Shown here one piece after another: positions 1 to 7,392 of a stretch of DNA of 39,640 nt. The notes below the pieces were generated by a model that saw only the letters and a program-made list of their open reading frames with translations, was not told the origin of the DNA and did no database searches. The position numbers were made by a program, and so were the translations under genes. Numbering within the stretch: position 1 is the first letter of the stretch; each line of letters begins with the position of its first letter. Source of the DNA: Clostridia bacterium (GTDB lineage: Bacteria > Bacillota > Clostridia > Christensenellales > Aristaeellaceae); assembly GCA_030526225.1 (NCBI GenBank), contig JAUNDF010000009.1, positions 1 to 39,640 of the forward strand, given 5' to 3'.

Positions 1-43
1 AAAGCAGTTTTGAGGTTTTCGGGGCTGTTTTTAGAGGTAGCCC

Positions 44-78
44 AGAGGGGAAGGTGCCCCGAAGGGGCGGAAGAGGTC
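44..78. repeat. Degenerate copy of dispersed hairpin repeat family A
   Basis: This stretch reads GGGGAAGGTG, then a GCCCC/GGGGC hairpin, then GAAGAGGTC. It matches the architecture of the better copies at 7071-7125 and 28115-28165 (GGGGAAGGTGG, hairpin, GACGGATGAGGT). As at 7071 and 11023, a TGTGAA-type terminator lies immediately next to it. No gene is visible in positions 1-86. Confidence 0.5.
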
Positions 79-86
79 TTGTGAGA

Positions 87-118
87 GGCTGTGAAGATTG
101 TTTTTCACAGCCTTTTTT
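87..118 (+). terminator. Rho-independent terminator of a gene left of the window
   Basis: The perfect stem GGCTGTGAA / TTCACAGCC is followed by six T on the plus strand. It would end a plus-strand transcript entering from the left. The convergent TauE gene (stop at 129) may also use the stem, although its T-tract is poor in that direction. Confidence 0.75.
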
Positions 119-128
119 ATTGCTTTTG

Positions 129-899
129 TTACAGCAGCTTCACGGCCAGCATGGCGGCACCGAGAATCACAAGACCAATGCCCAGTGCACGGTTCATGGT
201 CTTTTCGCTGGCCTTGTTGGCAAAGCGGGCGGTGAGCAGGGCGCCCAGCAGAGTGAACAGGATGCACATCACCAGCACAGCGGGCTGGGTGATGCCGCCG
301 CCGATGGCAAAGTGGGAGGCAGCGCCGGTGAATGCGGTGAAGGTCATGATGAACACGCTGGTGCCCACGGCGGTCTTCAGCTCGTAGCCCAGAACCATCA
401 CCAGCACCATCAGCATCATCATGCCGCCGCCGGCACCGATGAAGCCGCAAATCAGGCCCACCATCACGCCGCACAGGGCAGACAAGATGGCGGCTTGCTT
501 TCTGGTGCGGTTTTTGTTGCTCTCTTTGGCGCCCATCACAGGCTTGAAGATGAACTTCAGGCCCATGACCAGCGTCATCACCATGGAAAAGCTGCCCATG
601 GTGGTCTGCGGCACCAGAGAGGCAAGCCAGCTGCCCACCAGCGTGAACACCAGCACGGAGACAAGCATCACCACGCCGTTTTTCACATCGATGTTGTTGT
701 TCTTTTTGTAGGTCCAGGCGGATACGGCAGAGGCCAGCACGTCGCTGGCCAGCGCGATGCCCACGGCCTCGTAGGGATTCATATGCAGGAAGGTAATCAG
801 CATGGGGGCAATAACCGCCGCGGCGGACAGGCCCGCAATGCCGGTGCCGAAGCCCGCGCCGGCGCCGGCCACAAGGCAAACCAGGAACTGTGTCAGCAT
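129..899 (-). CDS. TauE/SafE family membrane permease
   Basis: This is a 256-residue protein made almost entirely of hydrophobic helices, about eight, with Gly/Ala-rich segments typical of the TauE/SafE (DUF81) family. The family is thought to export or import small sulfur-containing or organic anions across the cytoplasmic membrane; the substrate cannot be read from sequence. A Gly-rich run near the N terminus (GAGAGFGTGIAG) and a second one mid-protein (GFIGAGGGMMM) correspond to the two family repeats. The ATG at 899 is chosen because AAAGGAA lies 8-9 bases upstream; an upstream ATG at 929 would add ten polar residues. It stops with TAA. It is transcribed alone, with a TACAAT/ATTGTA inverted repeat 38-53 bases upstream. 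Family call firm, substrate unknown. Confidence 0.85.
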   Translation of the reverse strand: MLTQFLVCLVAGAGAGFGTGIAGLSAAAVIAPMLITFLHMNPYEAVGIALASDVLASAVSAWTYKKNNNIDVKNGVVMLVSVLVFTLVGSWLASLVPQTTMGSFSMVMTLVMGLKFIFKPVMGAKESNKNRTRKQAAILSALCGVMVGLICGFIGAGGGMMMLMVLVMVLGYELKTAVGTSVFIMTFTAFTGAASHFAIGGGITQPAVLVMCILFTLLGALLTARFANKASEKTMNRALGIGLVILGAAMLAVKLL

Positions 900-936
900 A
901 GAGGATGTTCCTTTCACAAAGCAATTCATATTTTAA

Positions 937-952
937 TACAATGGTCATTGTA
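937..952. promoter_or_regulatory. Inverted repeat upstream of TauE gene
   Basis: TACAAT and ATTGTA form a perfect 6-base inverted repeat around a 4-base centre, within the likely promoter region of the minus-strand TauE/SafE gene. This would suit a small dimeric repressor. No regulator gene is adjacent. Confidence 0.4.
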
Positions 953-1098
953 CACCCGCAGGTGAACTGTGGATGAACTTTTCCGGCCACATTGATTTCG
1001 GAACGAAGAAACGGCAGGGTGACTGATCGTTCGTTATTTATCCGTTGATTGCAGTTTGTAGGCGAAAATTTGCAAAAATCTCACCGGATTGGCTATGG

Positions 1099-1139
1099 AA
1101 TTCCGAACAATTTTATGTTTTTATATATTGTAAAGAATT
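1099..1139 (+). promoter_or_regulatory. PurR-type PurBox pair upstream of the PurF-like gene
   Basis: Positions 1099-1111 read AATTCCGAACAAT, a perfect match to the PurBox consensus AWWWCCGAACWWT known from Bacillus subtilis PurR. Positions 1127-1139 (ATTGTAAAGAATT) match the inverted box at 10 of 13 positions. The 15-base spacing is close to the 16-17 bases usual for paired boxes. It lies 35-75 bases upstream of the start codon at 1174. PurR releases DNA on binding PRPP, the substrate of the downstream enzyme family. Confidence 0.7.
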
Positions 1140-1173
1140 CATAACCCGTGACAGATATAAGGAGAAATGGTTT

Positions 1174-2577
1174 ATGAGCGGATTTTTTGGCGTTGCCGGC
1201 AAGGACAACATCAATTTTGAGCTTTTCTTCGGTACGGACTATCATTCCCACCTGGGTACCCGTCGGGCCGGTATGGCCGTGTACGGCGAAAACGGATTCT
1301 CCAAATCCCTGCACAACATTGAAAACACTGCCTTCCGCACCAAGTTCGAGAAGGATTTGCCCAATCTGAAGGGTCACCTGGGCATTGGCTGCATCTCCGA
1401 CTTTGAGGCGCAGCCCATTCTGGTGCGCTCCCACCACGGCACCTTTGCGGTGACCACCGTCAGCCGCATCAACAATGCCAAGGAAATTGTGGATGAAATC
1501 ATCAAGAGCGGCACCCACTTCTTTGAAATGCGCAACGGCGAGGTGAACCCCACCGAGCTGGTCATCGCCCTGATTAACCAGAAGGAAAACTTCATCGAGG
1601 GCATTCAGTACGCATTGGAGCGCATCGACGGCTCCCTGTCCATGCTGATTCTCACCGACAAGGGCATCTATGCCGCCCGCGACAAGCTGGGCCGCACCCC
1701 TGTGGTGCTGGGCAAGAAGGACGATATGCGCTGCGCCGCCTTTGAATCCTTCTCCTTCCTCAATCTTGGCTTCCAGACCGACCGTGAGCTGGGCCCGGGC
1801 GAAATCGTGGTCTTTGACAACGAGAAGTGCCATACCCTGGTGCAGCCCGGCAACAAGATGAAGATCTGCACCTTCCTGTGGGTGTACTACGGCTACCCCT
1901 CTGCCGTGTATGAGGGCGTAAACGTGGAAGAGATGCGCTACGAGTGCGGCCGCCGTCTGGCCCGCCGTGACGATGTCAAGGCTGATGTGGTGGCCGGCAT
2001 CCCCGATTCCGGCACGCCCCATGCAGTGGGTTATGCCAACGAGACCGGCATTCCCTTCTCCCGCCCCTTCATCAAGTACACCCCCACCTGGCCCCGCTCC
2101 TTCATGCCCACCATTCAGGAAAAGCGCAACCTGATTGCCCACATGAAGCTGATTCCCATCCATGAGCTGATTAAGGACAAGAGCCTGCTGCTGATTGATG
2201 ACTCCATCGTCCGCGGCACCCAGCTGCGGGAAACCACCGAGTTCCTGTATGAAAGCGGCGCCAGGGAGGTCCACATCCGTCCCGCATGCCCGCCGCTGCT
2301 GTACGGCTGCAAGTACCTCAACTTCTCCCGCTCCACCTCCGAAATGGAGTTGATTGCCCGTGTGGTCATTTCCGAGCTGGAGGACGGCAACGTAACCCCC
2401 GAAATCCTGCAGGAGTACACCGACCCCGACAGTGAAAAGTATGCCAACATGGTGGAAGGCATCCGCAAGAAGCTGAACTTTACCTCTCTGCGCTTCCATC
2501 GGCTGGATGACATGCTGGCCAGCGTGGGCATCGATCCCGACAAGCTGTGCACCTACTGCTGGAACGGCAAGGAATAA
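1174..2577 (+). CDS. PurF-like amidophosphoribosyltransferase without the catalytic Cys
   Basis: The 467-residue protein has the two-domain layout of glutamine PRPP amidotransferase (first step of purine synthesis): an N-terminal Ntn-type glutaminase fold (about 1-230) and a C-terminal phosphoribosyltransferase domain with the PRPP loop LLLIDDSIVRGT near residue 345. The N terminus is MSGFFGVAG, whereas active PurF starts MCGI/VFG with Cys as the N-terminal nucleophile. GGAG lies 9 bases upstream of ATG 1174, so this start is well supported. The GTDYHSHLGTRRAGM segment and the CTYCW tail mark a separate PurF-like subfamily. The glutaminase may therefore be inactive, or the enzyme may use ammonia or act as a regulator. 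A PurBox upstream supports a purine role. It stops with TAA and is followed by a terminator. Confidence 0.85.
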   Translation: MSGFFGVAGKDNINFELFFGTDYHSHLGTRRAGMAVYGENGFSKSLHNIENTAFRTKFEKDLPNLKGHLGIGCISDFEAQPILVRSHHGTFAVTTVSRINNAKEIVDEIIKSGTHFFEMRNGEVNPTELVIALINQKENFIEGIQYALERIDGSLSMLILTDKGIYAARDKLGRTPVVLGKKDDMRCAAFESFSFLNLGFQTDRELGPGEIVVFDNEKCHTLVQPGNKMKICTFLWVYYGYPSAVYEGVNVEEMRYECGRRLARRDDVKADVVAGIPDSGTPHAVGYANETGIPFSRPFIKYTPTWPRSFMPTIQEKRNLIAHMKLIPIHELIKDKSLLLIDDSIVRGTQLRETTEFLYESGAREVHIRPACPPLLYGCKYLNFSRSTSEMELIARVVISELEDGNVTPEILQEYTDPDSEKYANMVEGIRKKLNFTSLRFHRLDDMLASVGIDPDKLCTYCWNGKE

Positions 2578-2583
2578 AATACA

Positions 2584-2619
2584 GGCTGTGAAGACGAAAT
2601 GCGCTTCACAGCCTTTTTC
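2584..2619 (+). terminator. Terminator of the PurF-like gene
   Basis: Stem GGCTGTGAAG / CTTCACAGCC with a 10-base loop, followed by TTTTT. It starts 7 bases after the stop codon and belongs to the TGTGAA/TTCACA terminator family of this window. Confidence 0.9.
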
Positions 2620-2697
2620 ATTTGGAAGGAAACCGGACCGCCGCTGTCGAATTATCCTCCATAAGAGAATGTGCTTTGACGGACCAAGGAGGCTTAT

Positions 2698-2913
2698 ATG
2701 GACGATATGGATTTCCTGCTCATGTGCGAGATTCTTGAGGAGGACGAGTTTGACGATATGCTGGATGAAATCCGGCGCTTCCCGGAGGATGCTATTGACA
2801 TCCTGCATCGAAACGGATATCACCGCCGCAGGGATTTTGCATGGCACCAGTGGGAAAAGCTGCAGAAAACCTGCCAGCCCATGGGTGTGTATATCAACGA
2901 GTACAATCTGTAA
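2698..2913 (+). CDS. Small acidic hypothetical protein
   Basis: A 71-residue protein starting MDDMDFLLMCEILEED, strongly acidic in the first half and more basic or aromatic in the second (HRRRDFAWHQWEKL). AAGGAGG lies 6 bases upstream of ATG 2698, so translation is well supported. I do not recognise the family and see no motif, signal peptide or membrane segment. It ends with TAA. Its last 20 bases overlap the end of the convergent U32-like gene, so the two transcripts are antisense at their 3' ends. Confidence 0.6.
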   Translation: MDDMDFLLMCEILEEDEFDDMLDEIRRFPEDAIDILHRNGYHRRRDFAWHQWEKLQKTCQPMGVYINEYNL

Positions 2914-3844
2914 CCGGATAGTAGCAGCAGCCGCTGCAGCCATCGGGGAAAATACGGCGCTTCATTTCGCGCAGATAATCTGCCTTGCAGGGGGATGCTT
3001 CCAGCACCTGCAGGGCTGTTTTTAATGCGAAAATATCCTCGGCCATGTCTTCTGCGGGGGCGCCCCGGCCGACGGCCTTCAGGTGGGTGATGCCCATTTG
3101 TACCATGTCCCACAGGGCGCAAAGCCCGCAGCCGCTGTGACCGGGCACCTGCGGATGCTCCGGCGCTTTCGGGACAGGGGGAATCGCACTGCCCTCCCGA
3201 ACCGGCACGGCCTTCCACGGCAGATGGCACAGATGGGCCAGCTCATCGCAGTGGAGCCCGGCGCAGAAGGCCCCGTTGAAATGGCACATTTCGTTCATGG
3301 CAAAGGCTTCGTATTCCATGCTGTCGGGGGCGGCAGAAATCAGGCTTGCCATATTGTACATCCCCACCTTGCGGTGGAGGATGATGCGCTTTGCCCCCAG
3401 CCCCTGCCACAGCTGCAGGGTGTACCGGTTGATTTCCCCGGCTTCACCGCTGATGTGCAGGGAGATTTTGTCCGTCAGTCCGCGGCGGTGCAGGGTGACC
3501 GCCAGTGCCGGATCGGCCACGATGAACTGATGAATGCCAAGGCCGCGGCAATGGTCGATGATGTCTGAGGCTTCCTCCAGCTGACGGGGAAGATAGCAGG
3601 GCGCATTGAAGGTGAGGGACACGGGCACGCCACGGTCGGCACAGACCTTCGTCAGCAGACGCAGTTCGTTTTCGCCGCCCGTCTGCACCGGACAGTACCG
3701 CACTTCACGGCGGTTGAGGGGCATGGTGAGCCCGTAATCTTCCGTCCAGCTGTCGGGCACATAGCCGCAGAAGATTTCATCCGCACCGGCGGCAATATAG
3801 GCGGCTGCCTGTTCAGCTGAAGCGGCTCCGGCAGTGATGCGCAT
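2894..3844 (-). CDS. Peptidase U32-like protein (first of a pair)
   Basis: This 316-residue protein resembles the collagenase-like peptidase U32 family. It has an N-terminal TIM-barrel start (AGADEIFCGY), a segment like FIVADPALAVTL, and late Cys clusters CHFNGAFC, CGLCALW and GCSGCCYYP that could bind a metal or Fe-S cluster. Bacterial U32 proteins include RNA hydroxylation factors (RlhA, TrhP) and ubiquinone hydroxylation partners (UbiU/UbiV), so proteolysis should not be assumed. The start at 3844 follows AAAGGAGG. It ends with TGA. It lies 21 bases downstream of a second U32-like gene on the same strand, probably in one operon with it. Confidence 0.75.
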   Translation of the reverse strand: MRITAGAASAEQAAAYIAAGADEIFCGYVPDSWTEDYGLTMPLNRREVRYCPVQTGGENELRLLTKVCADRGVPVSLTFNAPCYLPRQLEEASDIIDHCRGLGIHQFIVADPALAVTLHRRGLTDKISLHISGEAGEINRYTLQLWQGLGAKRIILHRKVGMYNMASLISAAPDSMEYEAFAMNEMCHFNGAFCAGLHCDELAHLCHLPWKAVPVREGSAIPPVPKAPEHPQVPGHSGCGLCALWDMVQMGITHLKAVGRGAPAEDMAEDIFALKTALQVLEASPCKADYLREMKRRIFPDGCSGCCYYPVTDCTR

Positions 3845-3865
3845 GGGTGTCCCTCCTTTGCAGAT

Positions 3866-5176
3866 TTATGAATCGGGCAGGCTTACCACCAGCCGCTTCA
3901 CGCCGGAGGTGATTTCCTTCAGATATGCGCCGTCGGTGAGACTGCGGCTGTCCAGCCCGTATACGCTGTTGCCGATGCCCACCATGTTCAGGTGTTCGCC
4001 GTACATCAGGGCGGCATCACGGCAAAGCTTGCCGCAGGGAGCGTGATGGCATTGGCGGCCGCGGTCGCCGGTTTGCATGATGGCCGACAGGGTGCAGGGC
4101 TGACCGGTTGACAGCAGGCTGAAGGGCAGCATCAGGCTGTCACCGGCGCATGGGGTGAAGGGATAGCCGCAGACATCCCACATGCGGCCGGTGATGTTCA
4201 GCCGGCTGTACAGCATGGCCATGGCATCGCTGTTGGCGGATGTTTCCCGAAGCATGGCCGGGTCACCCTGCCACCAGTCAAGGCGGGTGTCCTTCCGGCG
4301 GCGGTTGAGCAGTGGTCCGGCGGTAAAGCGCAGGGGCAAAGCTGCCGCCATGACAGGCAGACCCAAATCGCCGGTGACGACTTCCAGCCCTGGCCACGCA
4401 TGTGCAGCCGTCTCAAGCAGGGTGCGGAAGGCGGCGGTATCATCCTCAGCCATGGGCGGCAGACAGAGCGCCGGTGTGACGGACTGCGCCCTGCATCGGT
4501 CGAGCAGCCGCATCAGCAGGGAAGGGTCAGGCAGCAGGCGGGGGCAGGTCAGGCTGCCCATAAGGACTGTATCCGGCGTGCGCTCTGCCAGCGGATGGGA
4601 TGACAGACCGGCCTCATCCAGCATCCGCTTCCACAGGGCAAGGAAGGAGATGTGCAGGAAATCCTCCGTCTGCGGGCCGTCATGAAGCATCACCGCCAGA
4701 TGAGGGACAACGTTCATGGCATCAGCCCAAGCATCATCCACCGCGAGGGCAGACAGCTTTCCGCGACGCCATGCGTGGAACGAGGAAGCAAACTGCAATT
4801 CCTTTTCTGCCGGATAGCCGGTGAGGGCATGGGAGAGCGCCGCATCGCCGCAGTCGTTTTTCAGGTGCTGATACCTTGTCAGGTCCTGCATCAGGCGGCG
4901 GAGCAGCTGCACGGCATCCTCCTCGTCTGTGGTCACGTGGAATACGGCGATGCTGTCCTCATCCTCACGGGTGAGCGCAAAGCGGCGCAGGAAAGCCTCG
5001 CCCTTGGCCTGAAGGCCGCGGCACACCAGCCGGATGGCATCAGGGCAGATGGCCTGCGCCATGGACAGGGGTGTGCGGAAGGTGAAGCTGTCCGGTCCGA
5101 TGCTCTCCGCGCTGACGGGGCAGTCTGCGCCGCCATCCATCAGCAGATGCACGGCAAACAGCGCAAAGGATACCAT
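3866..5176 (-). CDS. U32-like partner protein, divergent
   Basis: This 436-residue protein has a C-terminal part resembling the U32 family: TAGPLLNRRRKD, then PFSLLSTGQPCTLSAI, TGDRGRQC and HAPCGKLCRD, supplying several conserved-looking Cys residues. The N-terminal half is not recognisable. The start at 5176 is set by GGAGGTGAT seven bases upstream and a promoter at 5201-5229; a longer upstream reading lacks support. It ends with TAA, 21 bases before the other U32-like gene. U32 proteins often work as hetero-pairs (UbiU/UbiV, for example), so a two-subunit Cys-liganded complex is a reasonable inference. The assignment is weaker than for its neighbour. Confidence 0.6.
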   Translation of the reverse strand: MVSFALFAVHLLMDGGADCPVSAESIGPDSFTFRTPLSMAQAICPDAIRLVCRGLQAKGEAFLRRFALTREDEDSIAVFHVTTDEEDAVQLLRRLMQDLTRYQHLKNDCGDAALSHALTGYPAEKELQFASSFHAWRRGKLSALAVDDAWADAMNVVPHLAVMLHDGPQTEDFLHISFLALWKRMLDEAGLSSHPLAERTPDTVLMGSLTCPRLLPDPSLLMRLLDRCRAQSVTPALCLPPMAEDDTAAFRTLLETAAHAWPGLEVVTGDLGLPVMAAALPLRFTAGPLLNRRRKDTRLDWWQGDPAMLRETSANSDAMAMLYSRLNITGRMWDVCGYPFTPCAGDSLMLPFSLLSTGQPCTLSAIMQTGDRGRQCHHAPCGKLCRDAALMYGEHLNMVGIGNSVYGLDSRSLTDGAYLKEITSGVKRLVVSLPDS

Positions 5177-5200
5177 GACAATCACCTCCCGTTTTTCTTT

Positions 5201-5229
5201 ATCATAGCATGATTTGGGTTTGCGGACAA
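5201..5229 (-). promoter_or_regulatory. Promoter of the U32-like pair
   Basis: On the minus strand TTGTCC and TATGAT are spaced by 17 bases, about 25 bases upstream of the start codon at 5176. Confidence 0.6.
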
Positions 5230-5236
5230 TCTCCCC

Positions 5237-5266
5237 TTGACAGCCTGCCCCCGGGACGGATATCAT
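5237..5266 (+). promoter_or_regulatory. Promoter of the flavodoxin-like reductase
   Basis: A perfect TTGACA and a TATCAT are spaced by 18 bases, 37 bases upstream of ATG 5303. It is divergent from the U32 promoter with only 7 bases between the two. Confidence 0.65.
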
Positions 5267-5302
5267 GAAAGCAGACAATCTTGTGCAAAGGAGAATAAAT
5301 TG

Positions 5303-5923
5303 ATGAAGGTATTGATGCTCAACGGCAGCCCCCGCGCCAACGGCAACTGCACTTTGGCCCTGAAGGAAATGGAAGCGATTTTTGCCCAGCAGGGCATTGA
5401 GGTGGAAACCGTTCACGTGGGTCATCTGCCCGTTCGCGGCTGTGTGGCCTGCGGCAGCTGCAAGAAGACCGGCAAGTGCGTGATGGATGACGATATCGTC
5501 AATCAGCTGATTGCCAAGTTTGAGGAGGCGGACGGTCTGGTGCTGGCATCGCCCGTGTATTATGCCTCTGCCAACGCCACGCTGATTGCCGTGCTGGACA
5601 GGCTCTTCCACTGCACCCGCTTCCCCAAGACCATGAAGGTGGGTGCCAGCGTGGTAACTGCCCGCCGCGGCGGCTGCTCTGCCACCTTTGACCAGCTGAA
5701 CAAGTACTTCACCATCTGCGGCATGCCTGTGGCCTCCAGCCAGTATTGGAACAGCGTACACGGTGCAGCCGCCGGTGAGGGCGAACAGGATGCCGAGGGT
5801 CTGCAGACCATGCGCACCCTGGCCCGGAACATGGCCTTCCTGATGAAGAGTATCGCCCTGGGCAAGGAGCAGCTCGGTCTCCCCGAAACGGAGCCTGCCG
5901 CCCGGACCAGCTTTATCCGCTGA
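5303..5923 (+). CDS. Flavodoxin-fold NAD(P)H:FMN reductase family protein
   Basis: The 206-residue protein begins MKVLMLNGSPRANGNC, the phosphate-binding loop for FMN in the NADPH-dependent FMN reductase/flavodoxin family. The segment CVACGSCKKTGKC (residues about 48-60) is characteristic of iron-sulfur-flavoprotein-like members. ASPVYYASANA is the second flavin-contacting loop. It is soluble and probably transfers electrons to an unknown acceptor. The ATG at 5303 follows AAAGGAG. It ends with TGA and has its own promoter and terminator, so it is likely monocistronic. Confidence 0.85.
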   Translation: MKVLMLNGSPRANGNCTLALKEMEAIFAQQGIEVETVHVGHLPVRGCVACGSCKKTGKCVMDDDIVNQLIAKFEEADGLVLASPVYYASANATLIAVLDRLFHCTRFPKTMKVGASVVTARRGGCSATFDQLNKYFTICGMPVASSQYWNSVHGAAAGEGEQDAEGLQTMRTLARNMAFLMKSIALGKEQLGLPETEPAARTSFIR

Positions 5924-5929
5924 TGCAGT

Positions 5930-5961
5930 ATCCCCTGTGCGCTTTGCATGGGGGATTTTTT
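5930..5961 (+). terminator. Terminator of the flavodoxin-like gene
   Basis: Stem ATCCCCTGTGC / GCATGGGGGAT (11 pairs including two wobbles) followed by a run of T. It starts 7 bases after the stop. Confidence 0.75.
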
Positions 5962-5983
5962 GCATGAGCTGGCACGGGCGGCG

Positions 5984-6012
5984 TTTACATCGTCCGTGCA
6001 ATCGGGTATAAT
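5984..6012 (+). promoter_or_regulatory. Promoter of the sortase gene
   Basis: TTTACA, a 17-base spacer and a perfect TATAAT, 33 bases upstream of the sortase ATG. Confidence 0.75.
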
Positions 6013-6044
6013 GGCGGTAAGACAAGCCAGAAGGAGGTGGGCGC

Positions 6045-7061
6045 ATGGAGCATAAGCCCGGAACAGACAAGAAGCCCGGAACGGACCTGATGGACCGGCT
6101 GGTGCGCCGCTACAGGCGCAGGAAGGGAACCATGCGTCCCCACAAGCGGCGCATGCATCTCCTCCTGCGGGCAGTACAGGCTGTGCTGGGGGCAGTGATG
6201 GTCATCTGCCTCGTATCCCTGATTCAGTACGGCGTGGATTATGTAAGCATCCGCAGCCAGCAGGCGGAGCTGCAGACCATCTACACCGAAACGGAGGCTC
6301 CCGCGGCGGAACCAACGCCTCAGCCGCCTGCCGTGGTGACAGCGTAGAACAAGGGCGCAGAGGATGCCGCCCTGATGCTGCCCCTGCCGGAGGAAACAAC
6401 CGCTCCCGTATCAAATATGCTGCCGGCGGTGCAGTATCCGGACAATCCCATGCTGATTTACACCGAGCCCATCCGCAAGCTGAAGCGCACCAACGAGGAC
6501 ATCGTGGGTTGGCTGGCTGTGCCGGAGCTGCTGGAAACGCCGGTGGTCCTGCGGGACAACAGCTACTACCTTCGTCGTGATTATCAGGGCCGCCGCAACA
6601 CCAACGGCTGCATCTTCATGGATGAAAACGTGAACCTGCGCACCCGGCCCTATCTGCTGATGCTCTTCGGACACAACATGAAGACCGAGGAGATGTTCGG
6701 CTTCCTGCACCGCTACAGCGATTACCAGTATTTCCGCAAGCATGCCCTGATGGACTTCAACACCCAGTATGAGGATGGCAAGTATGTGGCGGTGGCTACG
6801 GCTAACGTTGAAATCAATCAGGTGAATCTATACACCCTCTACACCACCAGCAAAACCGAGCGCCAGCGCATGATTGACCGCCTGTTGTCGCTTTCCGAGG
6901 TGGTGTGTCCGGTGGAGGTAAAGGCTGATGACCAGCTGCTGGTGCTGGTCACCTGCACCGGCTCCGACCACTATCGCCGCATCGTGATTGCCCGCCGCCT
7001 TCGCGATGGGGAAACAGAAGCGGAGATTCAAAAGCAGCTGGCCAATGTGTATCCGAGGTAA
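6045..7061 (+). CDS. Class B sortase with in-frame amber codon
   Basis: Read through one TAG at 6345-6347 (codon 101), this gives a 338-residue sortase, a membrane-anchored cysteine transpeptidase that joins surface proteins to the cell wall. It has a basic cytoplasmic N terminus, one membrane helix (about 46-68), a Pro/Thr/Glu-rich linker carrying the TAG, then the sortase barrel. Catalytic His210 lies in LMLFGHNMK, Cys304 in LVTCTG and Arg312 in HYRRIVIARR, the class B pattern. The part before the TAG has no catalytic domain, and the part after it has no anchor and no good ribosome site, so only the joined product makes sense. AAGGAGG precedes ATG 6045; it ends with TAA. No substrate with a sorting signal lies nearby. 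Confidence 0.85.
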
Positions 7062-7070
7062 ACAAAATAA

Positions 7071-7125
7071 AGCCTTCCCCCGCTGGGGAAGGTGGCGCGC
7101 CGCTTGCGGCGTGACGGATGAGGTC
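7071..7125. repeat. Dispersed hairpin repeat family A
   Basis: Two consecutive hairpins, CCTTCCCC/GGGGAAGG and a GCCGC/GCGGC stem, followed by GACGGATGAGGTC. The same arrangement occurs at 28115-28165, and a partial copy at 11023-11048. The second hairpin differs in sequence between copies but still pairs. The element sits between the sortase stop and its terminator. Confidence 0.75.
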
Positions 7126-7133
7126 CCTTTGCG

Positions 7134-7168
7134 GAGTTGTGAAAAGCGTTCTTCACAACTCTTTTTTT
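7134..7168 (+). terminator. Terminator of the sortase gene
   Basis: Stem GAGTTGTGAA / TTCACAACTC followed by seven T. The remainder of the 331-base gap 7062-7392 holds only the repeat upstream and the hydratase promoter downstream; I see no gene in it. Confidence 0.9.
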
Positions 7169-7295
7169 CATTCCCCCAAAATCTCTGCCTGCTTCTTTCT
7201 GCTGTCGGGTATTCGATACGGGCCGCCGCCAATCCTGTTGCGGGGAGAAAACACATCATAAATAAAATCTATGGATATCATGATAAATTATGTAT

Positions 7296-7324
7296 TTGTC
7301 TATGAGAAAAAAGTTGGTTATAAT
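7296..7324 (+). promoter_or_regulatory. Promoter of the aconitase-family gene
   Basis: TTGTCT, a 17-base spacer and a perfect TATAAT. The start codon is 68 bases downstream of the -10, preceded by AAAGGGG. Confidence 0.75.
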
Positions 7325-7392
7325 GGAAGCAACAAAGGAGGGAAGCCTCCTTTCCAATATCAACCGACCCAAAAGAAAGGGGTATTTCAATC

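Noticed and set aside
1000-1173. Purine riboswitch upstream of the PurF-like gene
   Set aside because: I do not see the conserved loop sequences; the PurBox pair explains the region better.
6345-6347. Pyrrolysine as the amber residue
   Set aside because: The sites are ordinary positions in unrelated families, several normally Glu, and none is a methylamine methyltransferase. It cannot be fully excluded without the tRNA.
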